Below, one piece after another: positions 46,536 to 54,512 of a stretch of DNA of 64,000 bases (position 1 is the first letter of the stretch; each line of letters opens with the position of its first letter). Source of the stretch: Chitinophaga sp. Ak27 (GTDB lineage: Bacteria > Bacteroidota > Bacteroidia > Chitinophagales > Chitinophagaceae); NCBI RefSeq assembly GCF_012726295.1, contig NZ_JABAOB010000001.1:186001-250000 (forward strand), in the 5' to 3' direction. The notes under the pieces are model-generated. The model was given only the letters and a program-made list of their open reading frames with translations, was not told where the DNA came from and did not search any database. The position numbers and the translations under genes were made by a program.

Positions 46536-46626
46536 ATAACATCATATCATGTATCACATACAAACAATAAACACTTTTTTCAACACATAAAGCTCAAATG
46601 TCAATATGTATACATGATGTTATGTA
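46536..46626. repeat. Imperfect inverted repeat upstream of SusC
   Basis: ATAACATCAT..ATGTAT at 46536-46556 is repeated in inverted form at 46606-46626, about 30-120 bp before the SusC start. The surroundings are very AT-rich. It could be a leader structure or regulator site. The gap to the IS remnant (46505-46933) holds no gene. Confidence 0.35.
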
Positions 46627-46675
46627 CTACATATAAATATCAAAACATTTATTCAGCTAAACAAGCAAAATACTA

Positions 46676-46691
46676 GTGCAACCGTTTGTAC
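46676..46691. promoter_or_regulatory. LacI-type operator, copy 1 (GTGCAACCGTTTGTAC)
   Basis: It matches the sites at 51428-51443 and 51929-51944 at 12 to 14 of 16 positions, and it lies about 170 bp upstream of the SusC start. The CAACCG core with a central CpG is the classical half-site form of LacI-family operators. Confidence 0.55.
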
Positions 46692-46933
46692 AAAGATTCC
46701 CTAGATGAAAAGCTAGCTTCTTTAACTTATTAAAATGATGCTCAAAATGTTTCTCATCCCCTCCCTAAATTCTTCTCGCGAGCTGTATTCAAGAAAATTC
46801 ACCAAGTCAAGATGCGTGATTTTACTACTAGCCTGCATTTCATCTTCAACCATCTGGTGTCCAAAAATAGCAAGCAACATACCCTAAACTACACTCAATC
46901 CAAACAAATCATGAAGTGTAGTGTTATCGATTA

Positions 46934-47230
46934 CTAAAGGGTATCAATGACAGAATTTAATCTGTAACACGGCTTATCGTTGTTTACGCCCTTTACCCTT
47001 CTTGCGGCAAGGATGCCCTTCATCTCCAATATGCGCCCCAATTCCCCATCCAGGGCACCTTCCAGAAACTCTCTTAGCACCAGGATTATCACCCTGTCCT
47101 TACCTAAATGCGTATCTCCGTTCTTCAAACGGCACGCCGCTTGCTTCTTGAAGGCTTCGAAACCAAAAATTTTTTTTCCTATATTGTCAGTTTAACGTTC
47201 TTTAACCTTAAACTGACACCCTTTATCTAA
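46934..47230 (-). mobile_element. IS256-type transposase 5' remnant with terminal inverted repeat
   Basis: The minus strand from about 47190 reads IGKKIFGFEAFKKQAACRLK, then NGDTHLGKDRVIILVLREFL and EGALDGELGRILE, the N-terminal signature of IS256/mutator transposases (LGKDG...LLKEFLExALExEM). The frame ends at 46934, long before the DDE residues. Just outside, 47185-47218 carries TGTCAGTTTAA and its exact inverse 12 bp apart, plausibly the element's terminal repeat. The fragment splits the sulfatase from SusC. Confidence 0.7.
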
Positions 47231-47321
47231 TAGTCTCGCGGTAATAGGTGGTGTAAGCAGGCTAACAAACTGAACACCGTACAATAATGAGATCTTCTCT
47301 TTATAATATATCGAATTCCTA

Positions 47322-49415
47322 TCAGTGATAAAAAACATTCTGACTCACATCTTTCCATTCTGAATCTCCATTCCGCATGTATTGCATCTTAACACAATTC
47401 TCAATACTTGGATCGCTCAATAAATAAATTGCTAGAGGATGAAATCCCTTCTTTAAGGAAACACTTTGAATAAGTGGTGTATTGGACCTATACCCAAAGT
47501 CGGCATCAAACAGTTTTGCCTCATGTAAGCGAATAAATGCCTTACCCGATGTTTGAAATAAAAAATTGTACTTACCATCTTCAGGAATTTTAATATATCC
47601 TTCACATAACAACATTCCTTTTCTATCACTTACAATGGTTCTTTTTATGCTACCTGTCACACCTGAAAGTTGAGGTCTCATTCCCCTTACAGAAATGACA
47701 TAAGACAAATCCTTCTCGAAAAATTTCCAATTCAATCCTTTATTTAACTTCCTATTCACAACAGCACCTGGAATGAGTGCATTATCATAGGGGCGTTTGG
47801 CCTCAGAATCCACAGATCTTATCTGCAAAACTTTATCCTTCATTTGCGACTGTATTTTATCAAATCTTCGCAATAAAGACAAGTCTTTTGTTTGCTTAGG
47901 ATCCTGAACCGCGTCGTAAATCTCAAAATTATCATTGGCTGATTTAATATTATATCGAACGCCCACCCAATTGTTGATGCGAATCATCTGCATCTGATTC
48001 CTTTGCCTCCCCCTTCGAGATACCTCAAACTGTTCAAATTTTGGAGTAATTCCTTCTTCAAAATATTCAACATACACCAGTGAATTCTCTTGCCTGCCTT
48101 TCCCAGTTAAAGATGGAAGTAACGAAACCCCATCGGTTCGTGCAGGCGCTGGAATATTTGCCACATCAGCAAATGTTGCAAACCAATCAGATAACATCGA
48201 TGGCGTATTAATTACTGTTTCGGAAGCAATACGACCAGGCCATGCTGCAATGGTTGGAACTCTCACTCCACCTTCCCAACAATCTCTCTTAATTCCATCA
48301 AAGGGGCCATAGCTTACAAAAAATGTGGGATAGTTAGGAGTAAAAGATTCTGGTAAATATGATTCAATTGAAGGCCCATTATCAGAAGTAAAAACAACAA
48401 GCGTATTATCAGCAACATCTAAATCGTTCAACAATTGCAAAATATCTCCAACAGCATCATCAATTCTCCTTGTCACCGTTGCATAACGCTTGTAAGTATC
48501 AGGCCATGGGACCTCGGCCGTCAGTGGATTATGATCATCATCGTATGTAGCGTTCCTATACTCGGGATAAACAAATGAGTCAACAGTCCCTGATGCAGTA
48601 TTAATCATGTGCCCCGCTTCATTCAACCATTGAATCCCGCCATGCAAACCACCACCGGTCGGATATGCCTGCGTTGGCAACTCTAAAACAGCATGTGGTG
48701 CATCATAAGCAAGGTACATAAAAAACGGTTCGGCAGCATTGCTCTTTACATGATCAACTATCCATTTCTTCGCATACGCTGTCCACAAATCTACTGTATA
48801 ACATTTATCTAGCCCGGCAGCAATATTACGATAATCATTCCACACCTCCTTCTGCCCTCTGTATACTCCTTCTACCGGATAATGTTCGTGTCCATCTCTG
48901 TGACGCATATAGCCGAAGTAATGATCAAATCCACGTTTCAATGGATGTGCTGGCCAGTTGGGACTCATGTCCTCCTCTCCTTGCAATCCCCATTTACCAA
49001 TGGCAACGGTTGCATATCCGGCCTGTTTTAATAACGTGCCAATTGTGTGATTATCTTCCAAGGCTTTATCAAACTGATTATCACGAACATGTGCATTTCC
49101 TTGATTCACTCCTGTTAACAATGAGGCTCTTGAGGGAGCACACACAGGCGCATTGCAATATTGCTGCGTGAATTGTGCACCGCTCTTAGCCAATTGATCA
49201 ATGTGAGGCGTTATTTCATAAGGATTTGAAGGATCACCCGAACATTTTCTTTTATTCTGAAAGAAAACACCAATGTCGCCATAACCCAAATCATCAGTAA
49301 GAACGAAAATTATATTAGGTACTGGCAGTATCTTTTGCGCATATACAGAAAAACTGAGTATGTTCAAAACACAAATACAGCAAAGTGATTTATAGATCAT
49401 TAATTTAAAAATCAT
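47322..49415 (-). CDS. Secreted S1-family sulfatase with C-terminal PA14-like domain
   Basis: 697 residues. A signal peptide (about 1-26) precedes the alkaline-phosphatase-like fold, with D41 and D42 in FVLTDDLGYGD. The formylglycine site is C92 in APVCAPSRASLLTG. KWGLQGEED, the FTSDNGPS motif and the WEGGVRVP segment are all sulfatase hallmarks. Residues about 560-690 (GMLLCEGYIKIPEDGKYNFL, SGKAFIRLHEAKLFDADFGY) form a PA14-type beta-barrel likely to bind carbohydrate. It works in the periplasm on a sulfated glycan alongside GH29 and GH20. It starts 92 bp after the fucosidase stop on the same strand. It needs a formylglycine-generating enzyme from elsewhere. Confidence 0.93.
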   Translation of the reverse strand: MIFKLMIYKSLCCICVLNILSFSVYAQKILPVPNIIFVLTDDLGYGDIGVFFQNKRKCSGDPSNPYEITPHIDQLAKSGAQFTQQYCNAPVCAPSRASLLTGVNQGNAHVRDNQFDKALEDNHTIGTLLKQAGYATVAIGKWGLQGEEDMSPNWPAHPLKRGFDHYFGYMRHRDGHEHYPVEGVYRGQKEVWNDYRNIAAGLDKCYTVDLWTAYAKKWIVDHVKSNAAEPFFMYLAYDAPHAVLELPTQAYPTGGGLHGGIQWLNEAGHMINTASGTVDSFVYPEYRNATYDDDHNPLTAEVPWPDTYKRYATVTRRIDDAVGDILQLLNDLDVADNTLVVFTSDNGPSIESYLPESFTPNYPTFFVSYGPFDGIKRDCWEGGVRVPTIAAWPGRIASETVINTPSMLSDWFATFADVANIPAPARTDGVSLLPSLTGKGRQENSLVYVEYFEEGITPKFEQFEVSRRGRQRNQMQMIRINNWVGVRYNIKSANDNFEIYDAVQDPKQTKDLSLLRRFDKIQSQMKDKVLQIRSVDSEAKRPYDNALIPGAVVNRKLNKGLNWKFFEKDLSYVISVRGMRPQLSGVTGSIKRTIVSDRKGMLLCEGYIKIPEDGKYNFLFQTSGKAFIRLHEAKLFDADFGYRSNTPLIQSVSLKKGFHPLAIYLLSDPSIENCVKMQYMRNGDSEWKDVSQNVFYH

Positions 49416-49507
49416 TTTATAAACGTTGCAATTATTAAAGTTACTTTTGAAGAGGCGGCTCCCGTTCTCGAAACAATGAGGTCCTCCCCATATGCATAGT
49501 CTTGATT

Positions 49508-50968
49508 CTACATCTTTGGACGATTTTTAGAAATCTTTAATGTTATCGCCGCTATCCCTTTTAAATTTATACTGGAAGGAAGTACAACTTTTACCATATC
49601 ATTGCCTGCCGGCAGATAATGAAGATTCTTACCTTTAAAGCCTAACAGAGTGATATTGCTACGTCCTTCAACCAGGGAGGAAGGAATACTAATCGTATTG
49701 GATGAAAGTGAATCTGTTTTGTTTTGAATACTAATAGCATAAATCGTACTGTCTCGCTTGGTGGTAAAAAACACATTATCAGATTCATAAGGCTTTATTG
49801 GCCGGGTATTATAAATAGCTTCTCCATTTGTTTTTAACCATTGGCCAATTTCGTTTAAACTCTTTACGACTTCCGGAGCCAAAACACCTTCCGCATCCGG
49901 GCCAAGCCCCACAACCAAATTACCATTCCGGGCGACGGCTTTGACCAGCAGCTGAATAATTGATTCGGCATCTAGGTATTTATTTATCTTTGTCCAGGCC
50001 CATCCATGGTCACCCATGGAAACACAGGCTTCCCAGGCATCTGCAATGTAATGAGTGGGCATTTGGTGGATCCCTTCAGGTGTAAGATAATCCTCATATC
50101 CACCTCCGTTACAACGGTCTACCACTAATAATCCAGGCTGACGTTCTCTTGCTGATTTTGCAATATCTGCAAGGTTAATGCTGTTTCCACTAACCTGTCC
50201 TCCATCCAGCCAGAGAATATCAATGTCACCATAATCAGTGGTAAGTTCTTGTAACTGCCTTGCTGTAAATTTTCTGAATTGGTCCCATAACTCTGGATGT
50301 CTATGGCGATCATAGTTTTCACTTCTGCTAGTTGCAGGGCCAAATTGCGGTGCCCAGTAATAGGGTGTGTTCCAATCGACTTTTGAAAAATATATGCCTG
50401 CCCACAGGTTATTCTTTCTGGCAGCTTCCAACATCACTCGTACAACATTGGCATTTTTATTGCCGGAGAACGGGCAGTTATCTGAAGTTATTCTATAATC
50501 GGTAGTTTTTGTATCAAATAAGCAGAAACCATCGTGATGCTTAGCATCTACCAAAATATATTTAGCTCCGGAAGCCACAATAGTTTTTGCGTCTATTTCG
50601 GGATTAAATAACAAGGGATTAAAGGTTTTTTGTAACTGCTCATATACTTTTTTATAGGATGCCCAGTCTTCATTCTCATATGGTGCAGGCCTTTTATTCC
50701 AGACATATCTTTCAGGACATAAGCTCCATGACTGATCAACAGTACCAAACTGAGTCTGGATACCCCAATTGTACATTATGCCAAATTTCAGGTCTTGAAA
50801 TGCCTCCAATTTTCTAATTGCTTTAGGATCACGAGGAGGCTCCCAGTCTTTACTTACCTTAAAAGCGCCGCCAAAACCATCTCCCTTCTCGGGAATATTG
50901 TCTTGTGCCAGGCAGGTATAACTAAGAGGTAAAAAGAGTATAGTTGTTAAACAAATTCTGATATTCAT
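49508..50968 (-). CDS. GH29 alpha-L-fucosidase
   Basis: 486 residues from the ATG at 50968, chosen because it begins a clear signal peptide (MNIRICLTTILFLPLSYTCL then AQ); the frame is open to 51004. GH29 features are the KFGIMYNWGIQTQFG segment, ILVDAKHHDGFCLFDTKTT, and ILWLDGGQ with the nucleophile Asp (D267 counted from 51004). A C-terminal beta-sandwich follows. It removes terminal alpha-linked L-fucose. The unusual length before the barrel (EKGDGFGGAFKVSKDWEPPR) is typical of one Bacteroidota branch. First structural gene of the locus, downstream of two small operator-headed units. Confidence 0.93.
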   Translation of the reverse strand: MNIRICLTTILFLPLSYTCLAQDNIPEKGDGFGGAFKVSKDWEPPRDPKAIRKLEAFQDLKFGIMYNWGIQTQFGTVDQSWSLCPERYVWNKRPAPYENEDWASYKKVYEQLQKTFNPLLFNPEIDAKTIVASGAKYILVDAKHHDGFCLFDTKTTDYRITSDNCPFSGNKNANVVRVMLEAARKNNLWAGIYFSKVDWNTPYYWAPQFGPATSRSENYDRHRHPELWDQFRKFTARQLQELTTDYGDIDILWLDGGQVSGNSINLADIAKSARERQPGLLVVDRCNGGGYEDYLTPEGIHQMPTHYIADAWEACVSMGDHGWAWTKINKYLDAESIIQLLVKAVARNGNLVVGLGPDAEGVLAPEVVKSLNEIGQWLKTNGEAIYNTRPIKPYESDNVFFTTKRDSTIYAISIQNKTDSLSSNTISIPSSLVEGRSNITLLGFKGKNLHYLPAGNDMVKVVLPSSINLKGIAAITLKISKNRPKM

Positions 50969-51070
50969 AGTTACTTTATTTACTACAAAGTGTTTATAAG
51001 TCATACAAGTATTAAAAATGAAAGAATAGACATTCGATGACGGAAGTAATTATTGAATGTGTTCCCCGTA

Positions 51071-51106
51071 ATAAGAAATTAAAAATAGGCCAATCCTGTT
51101 TTCAAG
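51071..51106 (-). promoter_or_regulatory. Leader element shared with SusC at 26466, copy 2
   Basis: On the minus strand CTTGAAAACAGGATTGGCCT is followed by ATTTTTAATTTCTTAT, aligning with 26530-26566. It lies 103 bp before the fucosidase start. Confidence 0.45.
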
Positions 51107-51136
51107 ACAACATTTCCTTCGATTCTGATAGAAGTA

Positions 51137-51443
51137 TAAAAAAGAGGGAAGGAGCCATAAACAACTCCTTCCCCTTGTAAATCCCGGAATTTAGTGTAAC
51201 CTAAAGTTCCGAGATGCATCTATCACCACATGCCGTTGGTGAAACAGTTGCACTCCTAAATCCTGCATAGGTATTGACACAATCGAACATTATAATATAT
51301 TTCTTCACCCCCAAGTAAAGTAAGACCCTCACTTCCATCAGCACCTTTAATCCCATGACTTTAGGAGCTTATTATAAATAGTAAATAATAACTTTTTAAA
51401 AGTAAAGCAATAAACAACAACTATTATGCGCAACCGGTTGTCT
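51137..51443 (-). ncRNA. Small operator-to-terminator unit A (putative sRNA or short leader transcript)
   Basis: Read on the minus strand: the operator GCGCAACCGGTTGT (51428-51443), an AT-rich stretch, a conserved GGCATGTGGTGATAGA block (complement at 51219-51234), a hairpin closing ATCTCGGAA with TTCCGGGAT (51181-51215), then a 9-bp terminator stem GGGAAGGAG/CTCCTTCCC (51146-51173) followed by six T. The same order recurs 480 bp away as unit B. Frames inside are short and not shared between the copies, so an RNA product or decayed duplicated gene ends are both possible. Confidence 0.4.
51428..51443. promoter_or_regulatory. LacI-type operator, copy 2 (GCGCAACCGGTTGTCT)
   Basis: The centre CAACCGGTTG is a perfect 10-bp palindrome with a central CpG. 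It heads unit A, about 460 bp upstream of the fucosidase start. Confidence 0.65.
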
Positions 51444-51614
51444 TAATGCTTTAGTACTCCAGTTCGACCATTAGAATTATAAAATTGATTCATTAATTCT
51501 AATACTAATCATCAAAAACTTGTATCTATTTGCAAAACAACTATTGCATTTTTTTTCATAACTATCATTCCAATTCAGCAACACTTACAGTTTGTGGAAA
51601 ATAAACTATGAAAA

Positions 51615-51944
51615 ACAAAAAAGGGGAAGGTGCTATGATTAGCCCCTCCCTTATTCACGTATAATCCCGGAAATGGCGTAATGCAAGACTCCGGGATGTC
51701 TATCACCACATGCCAATCACAATGGAATGAAAAAGATGCTGTTCTATAAAGCCGACATCGGAATAGAAACAAATAACTTACTTTCACTACTTTCGATGCG
51801 ATCGGATATTATTAAAACCCATCATTGGTATAAGGATTTCCTTATCTACAGCTCTGGTAGTATATTAAGGGAAAGGAGTAATATACTGAAGGCTGGTTAA
51901 AGGTAAGACAGCAAAAAATAAAATATATGCGCAACCGGTTGTAC
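51615..51944 (-). ncRNA. Small operator-to-terminator unit B
   Basis: Second unit with the order of unit A on the minus strand: operator (51929-51944), about 215 nt of unrelated AT-rich sequence, the conserved GGCATGTGGTGATAGA block (complement at 51699-51714), a hairpin ATCCCGGA/TCCGGGAT (51664-51697), and a terminator stem (51624-51650; one mismatch and one bulge) followed by TTTTTTGTTTTT. Loop sequences differ from unit A while the stems are kept, which suggests selection on structure. Confidence 0.4.
51929..51944. promoter_or_regulatory. LacI-type operator, copy 3 (GCGCAACCGGTTGTAC)
   Basis: Identical to copy 2 over 14 bases and also preceded by AT. It heads unit B and is about 265 bp from the divergent FecI gene at 52209. 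It differs from copy 1 at two of 16 positions. Confidence 0.65.
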
Positions 51945-52208
51945 TTGTAGCATATATCTTCAGATTGTTAAACTGGATTTCTTAATATCGTACGAAAGAT
52001 CCATGAGACATGTACAACCAACTGAATAAAAAAATTCCTTGAGACCGGGTAGATATAACCGATTACGCGCATTTCGCTCAAAAAAGAGATAGATTTTTAA
52101 AATTGTGAGGCAGCTATAATATTTTCACTAATTTAGATGACGGCATGAGCTAACATGCAAACGACAATGAAAAAATATGTCTTTACACATATCTCTTAAT
52201 GCAGAAAA

Positions 52209-52778
52209 ATGATTACGTGCCCTCTTTGTGACAATGACGATGATAAAGCATTGGTAGAAAAGTTGAGGAAAAATGATATAGCCGCATTTAACACTATCTA
52301 TCTCCGATATGCGGAAACACTATATGATTATTCCTTACATATTCTGATGGACGAAGATGAGTGTGCAGACGCTGTACAGGATATCTTTGTGTGGCTATGG
52401 GAAAATCGGCGCCGATTGAATATCACCCACCTTAAGAGCTATCTACTAGCTGCCGTTAAATATAAGCTCACGCGGTTAATTATCTCCAGTAAGCGGAGGA
52501 ACGAAATACTTAAAAAAGTACACGCACCAGAGGAGCAGGTAATGGAAGAGAATATGGAATTAAAAGAACTGAAGGCAGCCATTCAGGATTTTGTTGCCAC
52601 TCTCCCACCCCAGGCGAAAAAGATTTTCCAAATGAGCCGGGAATTGTATTTATCTAACCGGGAAATAGGAATTGAACTGGGCTTGTCGGAAAAGACCGTC
52701 CGGAATCAATTGACCATCACCCTCAGAAAATTAAGAACCTATTTAGGGAGATTGTCCTTTTGGTCTGTTATCTTATAA
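52209..52778 (+). CDS. ECF sigma factor, FecI/RpoE type
   Basis: 189 residues. Region 2 is at about 15-80 (DEDECADAVQDIFVWLWENR) and region 4 at about 130-185 (LPPQAKKIFQMSRELYLSNR, IGIELGLSEKTVRNQLTITL). First gene of the plus-strand FecI-FecR-SusC-SusD operon. The start ATG is followed by a Cys pair (CPLCDND) that is unusual for the family and might be a redox or metal touch, though a later start is not available without losing region 2. About 430 bp separate it from the anti-sigma gene. Confidence 0.94.
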   Translation: MITCPLCDNDDDKALVEKLRKNDIAAFNTIYLRYAETLYDYSLHILMDEDECADAVQDIFVWLWENRRRLNITHLKSYLLAAVKYKLTRLIISSKRRNEILKKVHAPEEQVMEENMELKELKAAIQDFVATLPPQAKKIFQMSRELYLSNREIGIELGLSEKTVRNQLTITLRKLRTYLGRLSFWSVIL

Positions 52779-52780
52779 AA

Positions 52781-52839
52781 ATTCCCCAGATTGGGACATC
52801 CCCGCTACTTATGTCCCTCTATAACTGTGAACACGAAAA
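52781..52839. repeat. Hairpin repeat between sigma and anti-sigma genes, copy 1
   Basis: TTCCCCAGATTGGGACATC.. to ACACGAAAA, containing the inverted repeat GGGACAT / ATGTCCC (52793-52817) around an 11-nt loop. It repeats directly at 53131-53191. Confidence 0.7.
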
Positions 52840-53130
52840 GAACTGGCTCGGCGAATGACGTCAGCGAACAAGCAAATCAAATGGTATGGAATAACGTTTA
52901 ATTCTTCCGCAACAGGTCCGCGATAGCGTTGTTATCCTATAACCATGCATAATCGATCGCTATTTTTTCTTGCGCATCCATGATCCATTTATCTGCATGG
53001 TACTTCATGCGGCCACCTAACAATATCCCGGTACCACCCGCTTGCCTGACACTACATAATGATACGGGGGCCTGTAACCAACTTACCGGCCCAATGCCGG
53101 GAATCATCCATTGAAGTAGCTTCAATAATT
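52840..53130 (-). other. Degenerate insert between the two hairpin repeats
   Basis: About 290 bp carried between two direct repeats. The minus strand reads GRMKYHADKWIMDAQEKIAI, DYAWL, a stop, and NNAIADLLRKN in one frame, which looks like decayed protein-coding DNA of unknown family. It separates the sigma gene from the anti-sigma gene much more than usual. Confidence 0.4.
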
Positions 53131-53191
53131 TTTTCCCCGGATTGGGACATCCTCTACACTTATGTCCCTCTATAGTATTGAACAGAGAAAA
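53131..53191. repeat. Hairpin repeat between sigma and anti-sigma genes, copy 2
   Basis: The inverted repeat GGGACAT / ATGTCCC is at 53144-53168 with a different loop (CCTCTACACTT), while both arms are unchanged. It ends about 20 bp before the anti-sigma start. Confidence 0.7.
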
Positions 53192-53209
53192 AAGTTGTCT
53201 CAAAGAATC

Positions 53210-54337
53210 ATGATCAACCAAAATGAATTGTTGCAGCTATTTGAGCGTATTGCCAATGGCACTGCTTCCAATCATGACCTTCAAGTATATAACGAGTGGT
53301 GCAACTCCTTTCAGGCGGAGAACGTACCCGTGCAGCGCCCATTTGAAGAAAAACAGATGAAGATATTGGCGGCGCTCAATGAGCGTATAAGTTCCGGAAG
53401 GCGTATCAACCATATGAAATGGTCGGCTGCGGCAGCCATTTTATTGATATGTACGGTTGCTGCCTTCACCTGGCGCCATAAGCAGGCTACAGTAAGTGCT
53501 AATTGGTCGTCAGGGCAGGCTCAGGTCCAGCATAATCCCAATAGCACAGTACTTATACTGGCAGATGGTACACAGGTGGAACTGGGCGCAACACAAAAAG
53601 GTAAGATCGGTCAGCAATCCGGTACCTATATTTCCAAAAAATCAGACAGTTCGCTTGTCTACGTATTCAATGGGAAAAATACTTCGGGCAACAGTGCGGT
53701 AGTTCAATACAACAGCCTTGTTATCGGGAAAGGACAGCAATTTCAGCTACAATTGCCCGATGGCACTAAAGTATGGATCAATGCAGGTTCCTCTCTTAAA
53801 TTCCCTGTCAACTTCCAACGGCAGCCACAAAGAGAGGTGATTTTAAGCGGAGAAGCTTATTTCGAAGTGGCCAGTTACGCCAACAAACCCTTTGTAGTTG
53901 CAACCGCCTGCCAAAAAATAGAAGTATTGGGTACTAATTTTAACGTGGAAAGTTATCCCGAAGACTCGGATTCCAGAACCACGTTACTGGAAGGGACTGT
54001 GAGGATTAATCATCAGCTGGAACTTAGTCCCGGAGAACAAGCCATAGTGCGCCATTCTGGTGAAACAGACAAAAAGCACGTGAATACAGCTGCTGTAGTC
54101 GCCTGGAAGAATGGCTACTTTTCATTTGATGGCGAAAGTATTTACGACATTATGCCTAAACTGGGCAGATGGTATGACATGGAGGTGTCGTACGATGAAA
54201 ATCTTCCGGGAGACAAGTTTGAAGCATCCATATCTAGATCACGTAGTATGACAGACGTCTTGGACTTCCTACAGCGCACTAAACTGGTGAAATTTAGAAT
54301 AGAAGGACATCGTATAATTGTGAGCCGATATCAATAG
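53210..54337 (+). CDS. FecR-type anti-sigma factor
   Basis: 375 residues from the ATG at 53210. A longer frame to 53162 starts inside the hairpin repeat and adds no conserved sequence. N-terminal cytoplasmic domain, one transmembrane helix (about 71-88, WSAAAAILLICTVAAFTW), then the FecR domain: LQLPDGTKVWINAGSSLKFP, VILSGEAYFEVASYANKPFV, KIEVLGTNFNVESYPED, and a C-terminal DUF4974-like part (YDIMPKLGRWYDMEVSYDEN). It senses the STN domain of the downstream SusC and controls the sigma factor upstream. Confidence 0.93.
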   Translation: MINQNELLQLFERIANGTASNHDLQVYNEWCNSFQAENVPVQRPFEEKQMKILAALNERISSGRRINHMKWSAAAAILLICTVAAFTWRHKQATVSANWSSGQAQVQHNPNSTVLILADGTQVELGATQKGKIGQQSGTYISKKSDSSLVYVFNGKNTSGNSAVVQYNSLVIGKGQQFQLQLPDGTKVWINAGSSLKFPVNFQRQPQREVILSGEAYFEVASYANKPFVVATACQKIEVLGTNFNVESYPEDSDSRTTLLEGTVRINHQLELSPGEQAIVRHSGETDKKHVNTAAVVAWKNGYFSFDGESIYDIMPKLGRWYDMEVSYDENLPGDKFEASISRSRSMTDVLDFLQRTKLVKFRIEGHRIIVSRYQ

Positions 54338-54380
54338 TGAACAATCAAATTTAACATGAGGAAATCAACTACAAACTAAA

Positions 54381-54500
54381 ATGAATCACCGTCGGAAATA
54401 CCCTCAGGCCAGGCGTAAAGTGCATTTGTACGCCCACTCCTGGATGTTTCAGGGTATTCTGGCCGGCAAATCTTTGATTAATTTATTGCGAATCATTTAA
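54381..54500 (+). other. Possible 39-codon leader frame between FecR and SusC
   Basis: ATG to TAA reads MNHRRKYPQARRKVHLYAHS then WMFQGILAGKSLINLLRII. ATACCCT (54400) and AGGGTAT (54452) could pair across it. It may be a leader peptide or chance; there is no family support. Confidence 0.2.
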
Positions 54501-54512
54501 CCGTAACGAAGT

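Noticed and set aside
51241..51360. Short frames in unit A such as SEGLTLLGGEEIYYN as a peptide precursor (RiPP) leader
   Set aside because: There is no in-frame start codon, the frame has a stop before the Cys-rich part, and unit B does not conserve it; no maturation genes are nearby.
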